A model generated the notes under the pieces. That model worked only from the letters and a program-made list of their open reading frames with translations, had not been told where the DNA came from and ran no database searches. Below are positions 8,184 to 15,295 of a stretch of DNA of 27,570 nt, piece by piece (positions within the stretch are counted from its first letter, which is position 1; each line of letters opens with the position of its first letter). The stretch is from positions 1 through 27,570 of the forward strand of contig JBDRBI010000050.1 of the NCBI GenBank assembly GCA_043822885.1. Direction: 5' to 3'. A program made the translations under genes and the position numbers. The DNA is from Aadella sp043822885 (lineage in GTDB: Bacteria; Omnitrophota; Gorgyraeia; Tantalellales; Tantalellaceae).

Positions 8184-8332
8184 GGCACAGCGCATAGAGC
8201 ATAGCATAATGACCGATGCGTAAATTTAGGGTTAGGAGTTCCCATCATAGGCTGATCCGCCTTTGGAGGGAACAGAAAGAGCCGGGATGGCGATTTTGAT
8301 TTTTATAATGCCATGCGCCATGCGCTGTGCGC
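8183..8332. repeat. Inverted-repeat element between atpD and atpI (family B)
   Basis: The arm at 8183-8207 pairs with the arm at 8308-8332 at 21 of 25 positions. Each arm is built of degenerate GCGCAT/AGCAT words. The 100-nt centre contains GGAGGGAACAG and GCCGGGATGGCG stretches. The left arm shares its first base with the last base of the atpD stop codon. No open frame of note lies inside. Confidence 0.8.
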
Positions 8333-8362
8333 TATGCTACTTAGTTTGAGGTTTGGAACGAC

Positions 8363-10147
8363 ATGATAGAAAAAATGAAAAAGATCACATTGCTGGTAGC
8401 GGAGACCGAAAAAGAGAACTTTGTCTTTGAACTTCGGAAGGCCGGAATAGTGCATATACGGCGGAAAAAAGCTCCTTCCTCTTCCGAAATAACCTTTATA
8501 GACGACAAACAGACCAAAGCTGGAAACATCATAAATCTTCTCCTTCCTTTTCAAGATAAAAAAGAAGGCATGAAGAAAGGTAACATGCCTGAACAAAAGG
8601 TAAGAGAGCTCATTGAAAAGGTAGAAGATATCTTGGAGAAACGGGTTGAAAGCGAACGGGAAAAAGAAATGATCGGGGAAAAACTGGAGTGGTTCGATAT
8701 TTGGAGCGCATTCGATCCCGAAGATCTCAAAGAGATAAGAGAAAAAGGCGTGACGTTAAAACTTTATAAAATGCAAAAGGCGGAATACAAAAAAATTAAA
8801 GATAATACGGAACATATTATCGCGGCGAAGAAGAACGGATATTTTTATATAGCGGCTTTGGTGCGCGAAACAGAGAAGATGTCCTCTTTTAAAGAGATAC
8901 CTGTGCCGGAAGGAGCTCCATCGACCCTAAAAAAACGGTATCAAGAGCTCGAAGAGAATATTACAGAAACAGACACGGTATTAAAAGGATCGGCGAAGTA
9001 CATCGGTTCTATAAAAACATATGTTGAGAAATTAGCGAAAGAAAAAGAATTTCTTACGGTACAAAAAGGTATGCAGGAAGAAGGCAGTTTTTCCTGTCTG
9101 GAAGGATTTTGCCCGGAGAAAAAAATAAATAAAGTAATTGCTTTAGCAAAAGAACGCGAAGCCGGATATTTGATAGAAGAGCCCAATGAACCGGATGAAA
9201 CACCCACACTTATAACCAACCCCAAATGGATAAGGATAATCGATCCCGTATTTAATTTTATGAACACCCTCCCGGGATATAAAGAATTTGATATAAGCCC
9301 GTATTTCCTGGCGTTTTTCAGTATATTTTTCGCGATGCTGATAGGTGATGCCGGATACGGGATACTTTTTTTGATAATAACGTTCTTGGTCAAAAAAAAA
9401 TTCAAAAACATTCCCCGGGAACCTTTTTTTCTGATGTATCTATTGAGCGTCGCTACCATCATATGGGGAGCGGTTACGGGAACATGGTTCGGGGCCGAAC
9501 AAGTGGCCCGACTGCCGTTCTTTAACGCGATGGTCATAAAAAAGATAAGCAGTTTCGGCGAGGGAAATCAGAATTTTATTATCCAGATCTGTTTTGTGAT
9601 AGGAGCCGTTCATCTTACGATAGCCCATATTCTCAGAATGGCGAGAGTGATAAATTCTCCTAAAGCATTGGCGGAAACGGGATGGATAATGGTTTTGTGG
9701 GGCATGTTTTTCGCGGCAGGAAGATTTGTGCTGAATAATCCTTTCCCGTACGCGGCGATGTGGATGCTTTTAACGGGTATCTTTCTTGTACTCGTTTGTT
9801 CGAACACCGAAAAAGGGTTTATAAAAGGCGCTTTATCCACATTAGCGGATCTTCCTTTAAGCGTCATAAGTTCTTTTTCGGATATAGTATCGTATTTAAG
9901 ACTTTTCGCTGTCGGATACGCGTCGGTCGTTGTCGCGGAAAGTTTTAATAACATGGCGCTTCAAGGCGGAATGAACGGCGTTATCAGCACAATGGGAAGT
10001 GTTTTGATACTCTTTTTCGGACACTGTTTAAATATTATCCTAGGATGTATGGCAGTCGTTGTACACGGTATGAGATTGAATATGCTGGAATTTTCCGGAC
10101 ACTTAGGAATGCAATGGTCAGGGAAAAAATACGAACCGTTTAGATAG
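8363..10147 (+). CDS. atpI: V/A-type ATPase membrane subunit I (a-subunit)
   Basis: 594 aa. Residues 1-310 form the cytosolic arm with coiled-coil stretches. From about 311 (FLAFFSIFFAMLIGDAGYG) onward there are roughly seven membrane helices. The essential half-channel arginine is in SYLRLFAVGYASVV, Arg513 in this numbering. The loop TGTWFGAE after the second helix is typical of bacterial subunit I. It forms the ion half-channels against the K ring and anchors the stator stalk. The length is slightly short of some homologues (about 620-660 aa) but the C-terminal MRLNMLEFSGHLG motif is complete. Subunit K follows after a 110-nt spacer. Confidence 0.96.
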   Translation: MIEKMKKITLLVAETEKENFVFELRKAGIVHIRRKKAPSSSEITFIDDKQTKAGNIINLLLPFQDKKEGMKKGNMPEQKVRELIEKVEDILEKRVESEREKEMIGEKLEWFDIWSAFDPEDLKEIREKGVTLKLYKMQKAEYKKIKDNTEHIIAAKKNGYFYIAALVRETEKMSSFKEIPVPEGAPSTLKKRYQELEENITETDTVLKGSAKYIGSIKTYVEKLAKEKEFLTVQKGMQEEGSFSCLEGFCPEKKINKVIALAKEREAGYLIEEPNEPDETPTLITNPKWIRIIDPVFNFMNTLPGYKEFDISPYFLAFFSIFFAMLIGDAGYGILFLIITFLVKKKFKNIPREPFFLMYLLSVATIIWGAVTGTWFGAEQVARLPFFNAMVIKKISSFGEGNQNFIIQICFVIGAVHLTIAHILRMARVINSPKALAETGWIMVLWGMFFAAGRFVLNNPFPYAAMWMLLTGIFLVLVCSNTEKGFIKGALSTLADLPLSVISSFSDIVSYLRLFAVGYASVVVAESFNNMALQGGMNGVISTMGSVLILFFGHCLNIILGCMAVVVHGMRLNMLEFSGHLGMQWSGKKYEPFR

Positions 10148-10172
10148 CGGGCAGTGAATAGTGAATGGTGTT

Positions 10173-10200
10173 GTCATTGCGAACGAAGTGAAGCAATCTC
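10173..10200. repeat. Family A repeat, single unit
   Basis: GTCATTGCGAACGAAGTGAAGCAATCTC, in two parts GTCATTGCGAACG and GAAGCAATCTC, stands alone between atpI and atpK. It is preceded by a short GTGAATAGTGAATG tandem (10153-10166) and followed by an AACTTTTTAACC-type tandem (about 10204-10238). Confidence 0.85.
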
Positions 10201-10257
10201 AACAAACTTTTTAACCTTTAAACTTTTTAACTTTTAAAACTAAAACAGGAGGAAGAT

Positions 10258-10695
10258 ATGGTACAGGGATTAGGGGATATGGGGTTGTCGTTAACTTTCG
10301 CGGCGATAGGGTCAGCACTGGGAACGGGAGTAGCCGGGATGGCCGCTATAGGTGCATGGAAAAGAGCCTTTGCTCAAAACAAGATGGCGCCGTTCATCTT
10401 AATAGCGTTTGTCGGAGCGCCCTTGTCTCAGACCATTTACGGTATGATATTAAGAAATGCCATACAAGCCGCTAATCTTGATCCTAAACTGTATCCTTTT
10501 CAAATGGTGCTGGGGCTCGCCGCGGGTCTTGCCATGGGCGCTTCCGCATGGATGCAAGGTAAGGCCGGCGCTTCCGCCGCGGATGCTTTAGCCGAAACGG
10601 GAAAAGGTTTCGGCAATTACATCATGGTATTGGGAGTCATAGAGACCGTAGCGCTTTTTGTAATGGTATTTTCCATGACAGCGCTGCCGAAATAG
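10258..10695 (+). CDS. atpK: V/A-type ATPase subunit K (rotor ring proteolipid)
   Basis: 145 aa with four hydrophobic helices, a duplicated hairpin as in NtpK-type proteolipids. The ion carboxylate is Glu129 in GVIETVALF (helix 4); the first hairpin lacks one, as in other V-type K subunits. APLSQTIYG gives Ser57 and Gln58, and WMQGKAG gives Gln100. These align by motif with Thr64, Gln65 and Gln110 of the Na+-binding ring of Enterococcus hirae NtpK, whose carboxylate is Glu139. The pattern therefore suggests Na+ coupling, from motif alignment by eye. A strong ribosome site, AGGAGGAAG, precedes the ATG, fitting the high copy number of ring subunits. The TAG stop runs into a 23-bp inverted repeat. 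Confidence 0.96.
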   Translation: MVQGLGDMGLSLTFAAIGSALGTGVAGMAAIGAWKRAFAQNKMAPFILIAFVGAPLSQTIYGMILRNAIQAANLDPKLYPFQMVLGLAAGLAMGASAWMQGKAGASAADALAETGKGFGNYIMVLGVIETVALFVMVFSMTALPK

Positions 10696-10775
10696 GGGAC
10701 AGACACTTGTGTCCCTAGTTTTAACACTTATTAGTAGAGGAGAATAAAAAGCAGGGACACAAGTGTCTGTCCCCT
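10694..10775. repeat. 23-bp perfect inverted repeat, copy 1 (upstream of rsmI)
   Basis: The arms at 10694-10716 and 10753-10775 are exact reverse complements (AGGGGACAGACACTTG at the outer end of the left arm), with a 36-nt spacer. Each arm also contains its own near-palindrome, GACACTTGTGTC. The left arm overlaps the last two bases of the atpK stop codon. Outer boundaries read TAGGGG...CCCCTA. It could fold into a very strong hairpin but lacks a T-run. Confidence 0.9.
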
Positions 10776-10781
10776 ATTATT

Positions 10782-11447
10782 ATGCGAACCGGGACTTTAT
10801 ATATTGTCGCTACGCCTATCGGTAATTTGGGGGACATGACTTTACGCGGCATTGAGACTTTGAAGAAAGTGGACTTGATCGCCGCCGAAGATACCCGAAA
10901 AACCGCCACTTTGATGAAAGAGTATAATATCGAGAATAAAGCCACCAGCTATCATTCATACAATCTTACGAAGAAAACGGGCGAGCTTATAAAAAAACTG
11001 GAAAGCGGCGAAAATATAGCGCTTGTTTCCGATTCCGGTACCCCGGGCATTTCAGATCCGGGAAGCGTGCTTATATCCGAATGCGTAAAAAAGGATATAA
11101 CGGTGACGACAATACCCGGACCCGCGGCGCTCATCGCGGCTTTGGTCATTTCCGGGAAACCTACGCATAAATTTGTTTTTGAAGGATTTTTATCAAATAA
11201 GTCAGCTCGCAGGAAAAAACAGCTTGAAGAGCTAAAGGAAGAGAAGAGGACGGTCATCATATACGAGTCTCCCCATAGGATATTAAAATTTCTTAAAGAT
11301 TTCCGGGAGATATTCGGAGAAAAAGAGATCGTTCTTGCTCGGGAGATGACAAAAAAGTTCGAAGAGGTAAGAAGAGGCCCCGCCGAAGGTCATATTGACC
11401 ATTTTACGCACACCAAGCCCCGCGGTGAATTCGTCATTATCTTTTGA
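10782..11447 (+). CDS. rsmI: 16S rRNA (cytidine-1402-2'-O)-methyltransferase RsmI
   Basis: 221 aa. The tetrapyrrole-methylase-type fold is shown by TLYIVATPIGNLGDMTLR at the N-terminus, IAAEDTRKT, the SAM-site loop SDSGTPGISDPG, and IPGPAALIAALVISG. It methylates the 2'-OH of C1402 in the 30S decoding centre. At 221 aa it is shorter than the E. coli enzyme (about 286 aa) and ends just after RGEFVIIF, so the small C-terminal domain is absent. That is common in compact versions. The ATG lies 6 nt after an inverted-repeat arm, with no Shine-Dalgarno. Another copy of the repeat starts 1 nt after the stop. Confidence 0.96.
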   Translation: MRTGTLYIVATPIGNLGDMTLRGIETLKKVDLIAAEDTRKTATLMKEYNIENKATSYHSYNLTKKTGELIKKLESGENIALVSDSGTPGISDPGSVLISECVKKDITVTTIPGPAALIAALVISGKPTHKFVFEGFLSNKSARRKKQLEELKEEKRTVIIYESPHRILKFLKDFREIFGEKEIVLAREMTKKFEEVRRGPAEGHIDHFTHTKPRGEFVIIF

Positions 11448-11448
11448 T

Positions 11449-11517
11449 AGGGGACAGACACTTGTGTCCCCGCTTTCTGAGGGAGTCTAAAACTAGGGAC
11501 ACAAGTGTCTGTCCCCT
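11449..11517. repeat. 23-bp inverted repeat, copy 2 (downstream of rsmI)
   Basis: The arms at 11449-11471 and 11495-11517 match at 22 of 23 positions and are the same sequence as copy 1. The 23-nt spacer begins GCTTT and ends TAAAACT. The spacer of copy 1 begins AGTTTTA and ends AAAGC, so the two copies lie in opposite orientation. The pair brackets rsmI. Confidence 0.9.
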
Positions 11518-11532
11518 ACAAGGAGTCTTGTA

Positions 11533-11560
11533 TTGACTTTTTGGCTCTTATTGCTACAAT
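11533..11560 (+). promoter_or_regulatory. Sigma-70-type promoter for ndk
   Basis: TTGACT at 11533-11538 and TACAAT at 11555-11560 are separated by 16 nt. The region is AT-rich and lies just after repeat copy 2. Transcription would start near 11567, giving a leader of about 178 nt before ndk. Confidence 0.75.
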
Positions 11561-11566
11561 AAACTT

Positions 11567-11744
11567 TAATATTATGTATTATTATATTAGAATGGTCCTA
11601 ATATGCAGCCGAATGGTCAAGGGGGCAGATAAAAAGAATCATTTGAACGGGATTTTTTGTCTTTGTTAGCCCGGAAGATATTCGGCGCGGGGAAGGACGT
11701 CCCTCTCCGGGGGCAGTTGGGACAGCACAAGTAGGGAGATACGG
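11567..11744 (+). promoter_or_regulatory. Long, possibly structured 5' leader of ndk
   Basis: This stretch has no open frame longer than about ten codons but several possible stems. ATATTAG/CTAATAT (11584-11590 with 11598-11604) has loop AATGGTC. AGATAAAAAGAATC (11627-11640) pairs with GATTTTTTGTCT (11651-11662). CCCGG (about 11670) pairs with CCGGG (about 11717), enclosing a small GGGA/TCCC hairpin. The word GAATGGTC occurs twice (11590-11597 and 11611-11618). It matches no riboswitch class that I recognise. It may be a cis-regulatory RNA or simply an untranslated leader. Confidence 0.45.
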
Positions 11745-12245
11745 ATGGAACAGACACTTATTTTAATAAAACCTGATGGATTAAAAAAGTCTTTAACGGG
11801 GAACATTCTTACCAGACTTTCGGAAACTAAGTTGGAAATCTGTGCCGCTAAAATGGTCAAGGTATCACGCGAACTCGCCGAAGAACATTACAGCATGCTT
11901 AAAGACGAACCGTATTTTGACGAGCTTATAAAGTACATAATGGGCGACTATCATAAGAAAAAAGTGATGGCTCTGGTATACGGAGGAGAAGACGCCATAC
12001 AAAAGGTGAGAGATATTTGCGGTAAGACCAATCCGGAAGAAGCGGATTCGGTGTCTATAAGAGGAGCGTACGGCAGGATAACGACAAAAGGCGTGTATGA
12101 GAATGTTATACATGCTTCCGCGAATAAGGAAGACGCCGAAAGAGAGATCAAACTGTGGTTCAGTCCCGGCGAAATAATAATGGACAGCATATACCCGACT
12201 GAAATCGTTGAAGAAGTAGTAAAACAGCAAAGGTGGGCAGAATAA
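11745..12245 (+). CDS. ndk: Nucleoside diphosphate kinase
   Basis: 166 aa. It transfers phosphate from ATP to NDPs through a phosphohistidine. The N-terminus MEQTLILIKPDGLKK is diagnostic (LxxIKPDG). KTNPEEADSVSIRG is the nucleotide-binding Kpn-loop region, and ENVIHASAN carries the active-site His123 in the usual NxxHxS context. It is longer than the usual 140-150 aa, with a few extra residues before the active site (GAYGRITTKGVYEN) and a C-terminal extension to QQRWAE. Longer versions are known in several bacterial and archaeal lineages. The gene has its own promoter and a long leader. yicC starts 1 nt after its stop. Confidence 0.96.
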   Translation: MEQTLILIKPDGLKKSLTGNILTRLSETKLEICAAKMVKVSRELAEEHYSMLKDEPYFDELIKYIMGDYHKKKVMALVYGGEDAIQKVRDICGKTNPEEADSVSIRGAYGRITTKGVYENVIHASANKEDAEREIKLWFSPGEIIMDSIYPTEIVEEVVKQQRWAE

Positions 12246-12246
12246 T

Positions 12247-13128
12247 ATGATCAGGTCTATGACGGGGTTCGGTAAGGGAGAAGAAAAATGCAGGCAGGGA
12301 AAAGTCGAAGTTGAAATAAAAACGCTTAATTATAAGACTTTAAGTCTGACATGCACTCCGGTGAACGATTATTTTCTCGTAGAACAAAGAATGCAGAAAA
12401 TGGTCGAGGATAAGATCTTCCGGGGCAAAGTTTTTATCAAGATCAATAAAGAAGTGAAAGATAACGATGTGGAGCAGGTGGTGAATATAAATGAAAGATC
12501 AGCCAGACAATATCTGAGGAAAGTAAGGGGTTTAAAGAAGAAACTCGGGGTTAAGGGAGACATAGAAATACGCGACCTTATAAAAGTGCCCGGAGTCGTA
12601 GAGGTAAAAGAAGGCAAAAGAAAAGAGATACCGTGGGGATATGTACAGAAAGCGACCGAAAAAGCCGTGAAGAGTCTGGTCGGGTACAGAGAAGCGGAAG
12701 GAGCGAGACTTGCCGTTGATTTCAAGAAAAGGCTCGCTTTGATCCAGAAATGCTTAAGAGAAATAAAACAATACAGTAAAGAAAGCGTGAACGAACACCG
12801 AAAAAAATTGATCCAATCGACAAAAGATATAACAAATTCCGGGAAACATGACAAAACAAGGTTAGGAGAGGAAGTCGCTCTTTTTGCGAGGAATTGTGAT
12901 ATCACAGAAGAGATAATCAGACTGGGAGGGCATGTTACCGCTTATAAGAACACTATAGAAAGATCGAAGCAGGATGCCGGGAAAAAACTGGATTTTATCG
13001 CTCAAGAGATGCAGAGAGAAGCGAACACCATAGGGGCGAAGGCCGGTGACTTCAGAATGTCTAAAGCTGTGATCGAGATAAAAAGCGAGATCGAGAAGAT
13101 ACGGGAACAGATAAGGAATATAGAGTAG
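12247..13128 (+). CDS. yicC: YicC/YloC-family endoribonuclease
   Basis: 293 aa, standard for the family. The N-terminal MIRSMTGFGKGE and the C-terminal FIAQEMQREANTIGAKAGD are the two most conserved family blocks. The middle is helical and highly charged. YicC proteins were long of unknown function and are now linked to endoribonuclease activity on small RNAs and mRNAs. The order yicC-gmk-rpoZ-coaBC is a classic bacterial cluster and fits here. The start at 12247 is supported by the conserved first residues. A pair of family A repeats separates it from gmk. Confidence 0.95.
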   Translation: MIRSMTGFGKGEEKCRQGKVEVEIKTLNYKTLSLTCTPVNDYFLVEQRMQKMVEDKIFRGKVFIKINKEVKDNDVEQVVNINERSARQYLRKVRGLKKKLGVKGDIEIRDLIKVPGVVEVKEGKRKEIPWGYVQKATEKAVKSLVGYREAEGARLAVDFKKRLALIQKCLREIKQYSKESVNEHRKKLIQSTKDITNSGKHDKTRLGEEVALFARNCDITEEIIRLGGHVTAYKNTIERSKQDAGKKLDFIAQEMQREANTIGAKAGDFRMSKAVIEIKSEIEKIREQIRNIE

Positions 13129-13163
13129 GGTAACGGGCGCAAGTTCTGAGGAAGGCTATGGAT

Positions 13164-13233
13164 GAGATTGCTTCGTCGCTGCGCTCCTCGCAATGACAAC
13201 TTTTCGCCATTGCGAACGAAGTGAAGCAATCTC
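13164..13233. repeat. Family A repeat, two opposed units
   Basis: GAGATTGCTTCG to CTCGCAATGAC (13164-13197) is followed, after CAACTTTT-like bases, by CCATTGCGAACG to GAAGCAATCTC (13207-13233). The units are arranged tail-to-tail, the reverse order of the copies near 15.9 and 19.1 kb. An in-frame translation of this DNA reads HCERSEAIS and is not part of gmk. Confidence 0.9.
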
Positions 13234-13267
13234 AGACTTAATTAATGCAACGAGCGCGAACCAAAAT

Positions 13268-13861
13268 ATGAAAAAAAGAGAGGCTTTGATAATAGTGGTT
13301 TCGGCTCCGTCGGGAAGCGGAAAGACCACTCTCACTGAGATCATTCTCAAGAAGATGACGGGAATAAAGAGATCTGTTTCCTATACCACAAGAGAGCCTC
13401 GTGAAGGCGAAAAAGATGAAAAGGATTATGTGTTCATATCTAAAGATGACTTTAAAGCCAAAGCCGACGCGGGCGAGTTCTTAGAGTGGGAAGAAAATTT
13501 CGGAAATTATTACGGGACTCCGCTTGAACAGTTCGCTGAAGCGGTTGAAGACGGCACAGATATAGTATTGAGTATAGATGTTAAAGGAGCGGTGAAAGTA
13601 AAAAAAATGTTCCCGGAGAGCATAAGCGTTTTTATAGCGCCCCCTTCGGAAGAAGAGCTTGCGGAGAGGCTCAGAAAACGTAACACGGATCATGAAGAAC
13701 AAGTGACTATGCGTCTTGAAGAATCCAAAAAAGAAATGAAGCGCGCGGATGAATATGAGTATTTGATAGTGAATAACGATCTTGAAAAAGCGGCAGAAGA
13801 ACTTAAGAGCATAATTGAAACGGAAAGAGAGAACAGAAAAATAAAGGGGGGAAAGAAATAA
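13268..13861 (+). CDS. gmk: Guanylate kinase
   Basis: 197 aa from the ATG at 13268. It phosphorylates GMP to GDP. The P-loop SAPSGSGKTT covers residues 12-21, and the GMP-binding motif SVSYTTREPREGEKDEKDY follows at the usual distance. FLEWEENFGNYYGTP and LSIDVKGAVKVKK complete the family pattern. The frame is open back to 13193, but the extra 25 codons are translated family A repeat; MKKREALIIVVSAPSG is the normal N-terminus. The stop overlaps the rpoZ start by one base (TAATG). The length is typical (about 190-210 aa). Confidence 0.97.
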   Translation: MKKREALIIVVSAPSGSGKTTLTEIILKKMTGIKRSVSYTTREPREGEKDEKDYVFISKDDFKAKADAGEFLEWEENFGNYYGTPLEQFAEAVEDGTDIVLSIDVKGAVKVKKMFPESISVFIAPPSEEELAERLRKRNTDHEEQVTMRLEESKKEMKRADEYEYLIVNNDLEKAAEELKSIIETERENRKIKGGKK

Positions 13862-14055
13862 TGGAAGAGATCTCAAGGGAAAAGCTTATCGGGAAAATAG
13901 GAAGTATTTACAAATTGTGTAATATAGCGGCATTAAGGGCCATAGAACTTAATGCAGGATTTAAAAAACTTGTGGAGGCAGACCCGCGTGAAAAAGTTAC
14001 GACAACAGCCATAAGAGAGATCAACCAGGATAAAGTACGGTTAAAAGTAGATTAA
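13861..14055 (+). CDS. rpoZ: RNA polymerase omega subunit
   Basis: 64 aa. The omega chaperone of RNA polymerase beta' is recognised by position directly after gmk and by SIYKLCNIAALRAIELN, which matches the YxLxxxAAxRAxEL core helix. That is followed by KVTTTAIREINQDKV, the conserved AxxEIxxGK-like segment. It is a little shorter than the E. coli protein (91 aa), as in many non-proteobacteria. Its ATG shares one base with the gmk stop, and the ribosome site GGGGGGAAAG lies within the end of gmk. The call is solid because sequence and context agree. Confidence 0.93.
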   Translation: MEEISREKLIGKIGSIYKLCNIAALRAIELNAGFKKLVEADPREKVTTTAIREINQDKVRLKVD

Positions 14056-14073
14056 ACCCCGAAAAGGGCAAAT

Positions 14074-14610
14074 ATGGGAAAAAATATACTATTAGGAATT
14101 ACGGGAAGTATAGCGGCGTTTAAAGCGTGTGACCTGATCGGTAAGTTAAAAAGAAAGGGTCATTCCGTCAGATGCGTTATGTCTAAGGACGCCGAAAGGT
14201 TCATTACGCCGCTTACTTTGGAAGTTCTTACGGGAAACAAAGTAATAAAAGATATGTTTGAGCTTCCCGAAGAACGCAGTCCCGCCCATATTGCTATTGC
14301 GGATGAAACGGACATAGTGGTTATAGTGCCGGCGACGGCTGATGTTATAGGGAAGATCGCCGCCGGATTATGTCCCGATATATTGACATGCGCCGTCTTT
14401 GCGACAAAAAGCCCGGTCGTGTTTGCGCCCGCGATGAACGATAATATGTTCACCAATAAGATAGTCCAGGAGAATATCACAAAACTTAAAAGTTTTGGAT
14501 ATCATTTCATAGATCCTGTAAAGGGGACTCTCGCTTGCGGGAGAGAAGGGATAGGACACCTTGCGCCGCTGGATAGAATAGTGGAGGAAGTTGAGCAAAT
14601 ATTGAAATAA
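14074..14610 (+). CDS. coaC: Phosphopantothenoylcysteine decarboxylase (stand-alone CoaC domain)
   Basis: 178 aa. This is the flavoprotein half of what is usually a fused CoaBC (Dfp) protein. It decarboxylates phosphopantothenoylcysteine in coenzyme A synthesis. ILLGITGSIAAFKA forms the FMN-binding start. SPAHIAIAD carries the active-site His. APAMNDNM is the PxMNxxM motif, and TLACGREGIG has the catalytic Cys. The domain is complete. The stop at 14608-14610 is followed after one base by the ATG of the ligase in a different frame. The split falls in the flexible linker, so both enzymes can work as separate chains. Confidence 0.93.
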   Translation: MGKNILLGITGSIAAFKACDLIGKLKRKGHSVRCVMSKDAERFITPLTLEVLTGNKVIKDMFELPEERSPAHIAIADETDIVVIVPATADVIGKIAAGLCPDILTCAVFATKSPVVFAPAMNDNMFTNKIVQENITKLKSFGYHFIDPVKGTLACGREGIGHLAPLDRIVEEVEQILK

Positions 14611-14611
14611 C

Positions 14612-15295
14612 ATGAAAAGAGACCATCATAAGAGCGATAAAAAAAATAAAAAAAGAGGATCTTCTAAAAAGATCCTGATAACGGCCGGTCCTACACGGGA
14701 ACCTCTGGATCCTGTCAGGTATATAACTAATCATTCTTCGGGAACACTTGGATATAAAATAGCGGAAAAGACGCGGAAAGAGGGATATGACGTTACGCTA
14801 ATATCGGGACCGGTAAATATCCCGCCTCCGAAAGGAGTAAAGGTCATACCGGTAGAAACAGCCCGGGAGATGGAAAAAGAGGTAAAAAGACATATTAAAA
14901 AAAATGATTGCATAGTAATGGCCGCCGCTGTTTGTGATTTTAGAGCCGCGAAAGAAACGAAGAAAAAAATAAAGAAGAAAAGAAGTCTAAATATCCGGCT
15001 GACTATGACGACGGATATATTAGGCGGCATGAAACATATTAAAGGGATAAAAAGAATAGGGTTCGCTCTTGAAACAAATGATCCTATCAAGAACGGCATG
15101 AAAAAACTTAAAGAAAAGGGGCTGGACCTGATAATAATAAACGCTAAAACCCGGGAAAACGATCCCTTCGGGGGAGGGGCGAAGAAAAGAGATTATGCTA
15201 TCCTGGACCCGATGGGCAGTGTACGGAATATTAAAAAAAGAACGAAAACGGAGATAGCGGAGATCATAAAAAAAGAGATAAAGAAGCTGGTATGA
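14612..15295 (+). CDS. coaB: Phosphopantothenate-cysteine ligase (stand-alone CoaB domain)
   Basis: 227 aa. It couples 4'-phosphopantothenate to cysteine using CTP in bacteria. After a basic leader (MKRDHHKSDKKNKKRGS) that looks like an inter-domain linker, the domain begins KKILITAGPTREPLDPVRYITNHS, a clear CoaB signature. MAAAVCDFR, KIKKKRSLNIRLTMTTDIL (the lysine-rich catalytic strap) and GFALET follow. It is placed one frame over from coaC with only one base between, so fission or an old frameshift are both possible. Its end overlaps the pseudopilin start (ATGA). Confidence 0.92.
   Translation: MKRDHHKSDKKNKKRGSSKKILITAGPTREPLDPVRYITNHSSGTLGYKIAEKTRKEGYDVTLISGPVNIPPPKGVKVIPVETAREMEKEVKRHIKKNDCIVMAAAVCDFRAAKETKKKIKKKRSLNIRLTMTTDILGGMKHIKGIKRIGFALETNDPIKNGMKKLKEKGLDLIIINAKTRENDPFGGGAKKRDYAILDPMGSVRNIKKRTKTEIAEIIKKEIKKLV

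Noticed and set aside
13193..13267. N-terminal extension of guanylate kinase
   Set aside because: It reads RHCERSEAIS, the translation of a family A repeat; the kinase fold begins at MKKREALIIV (13268).
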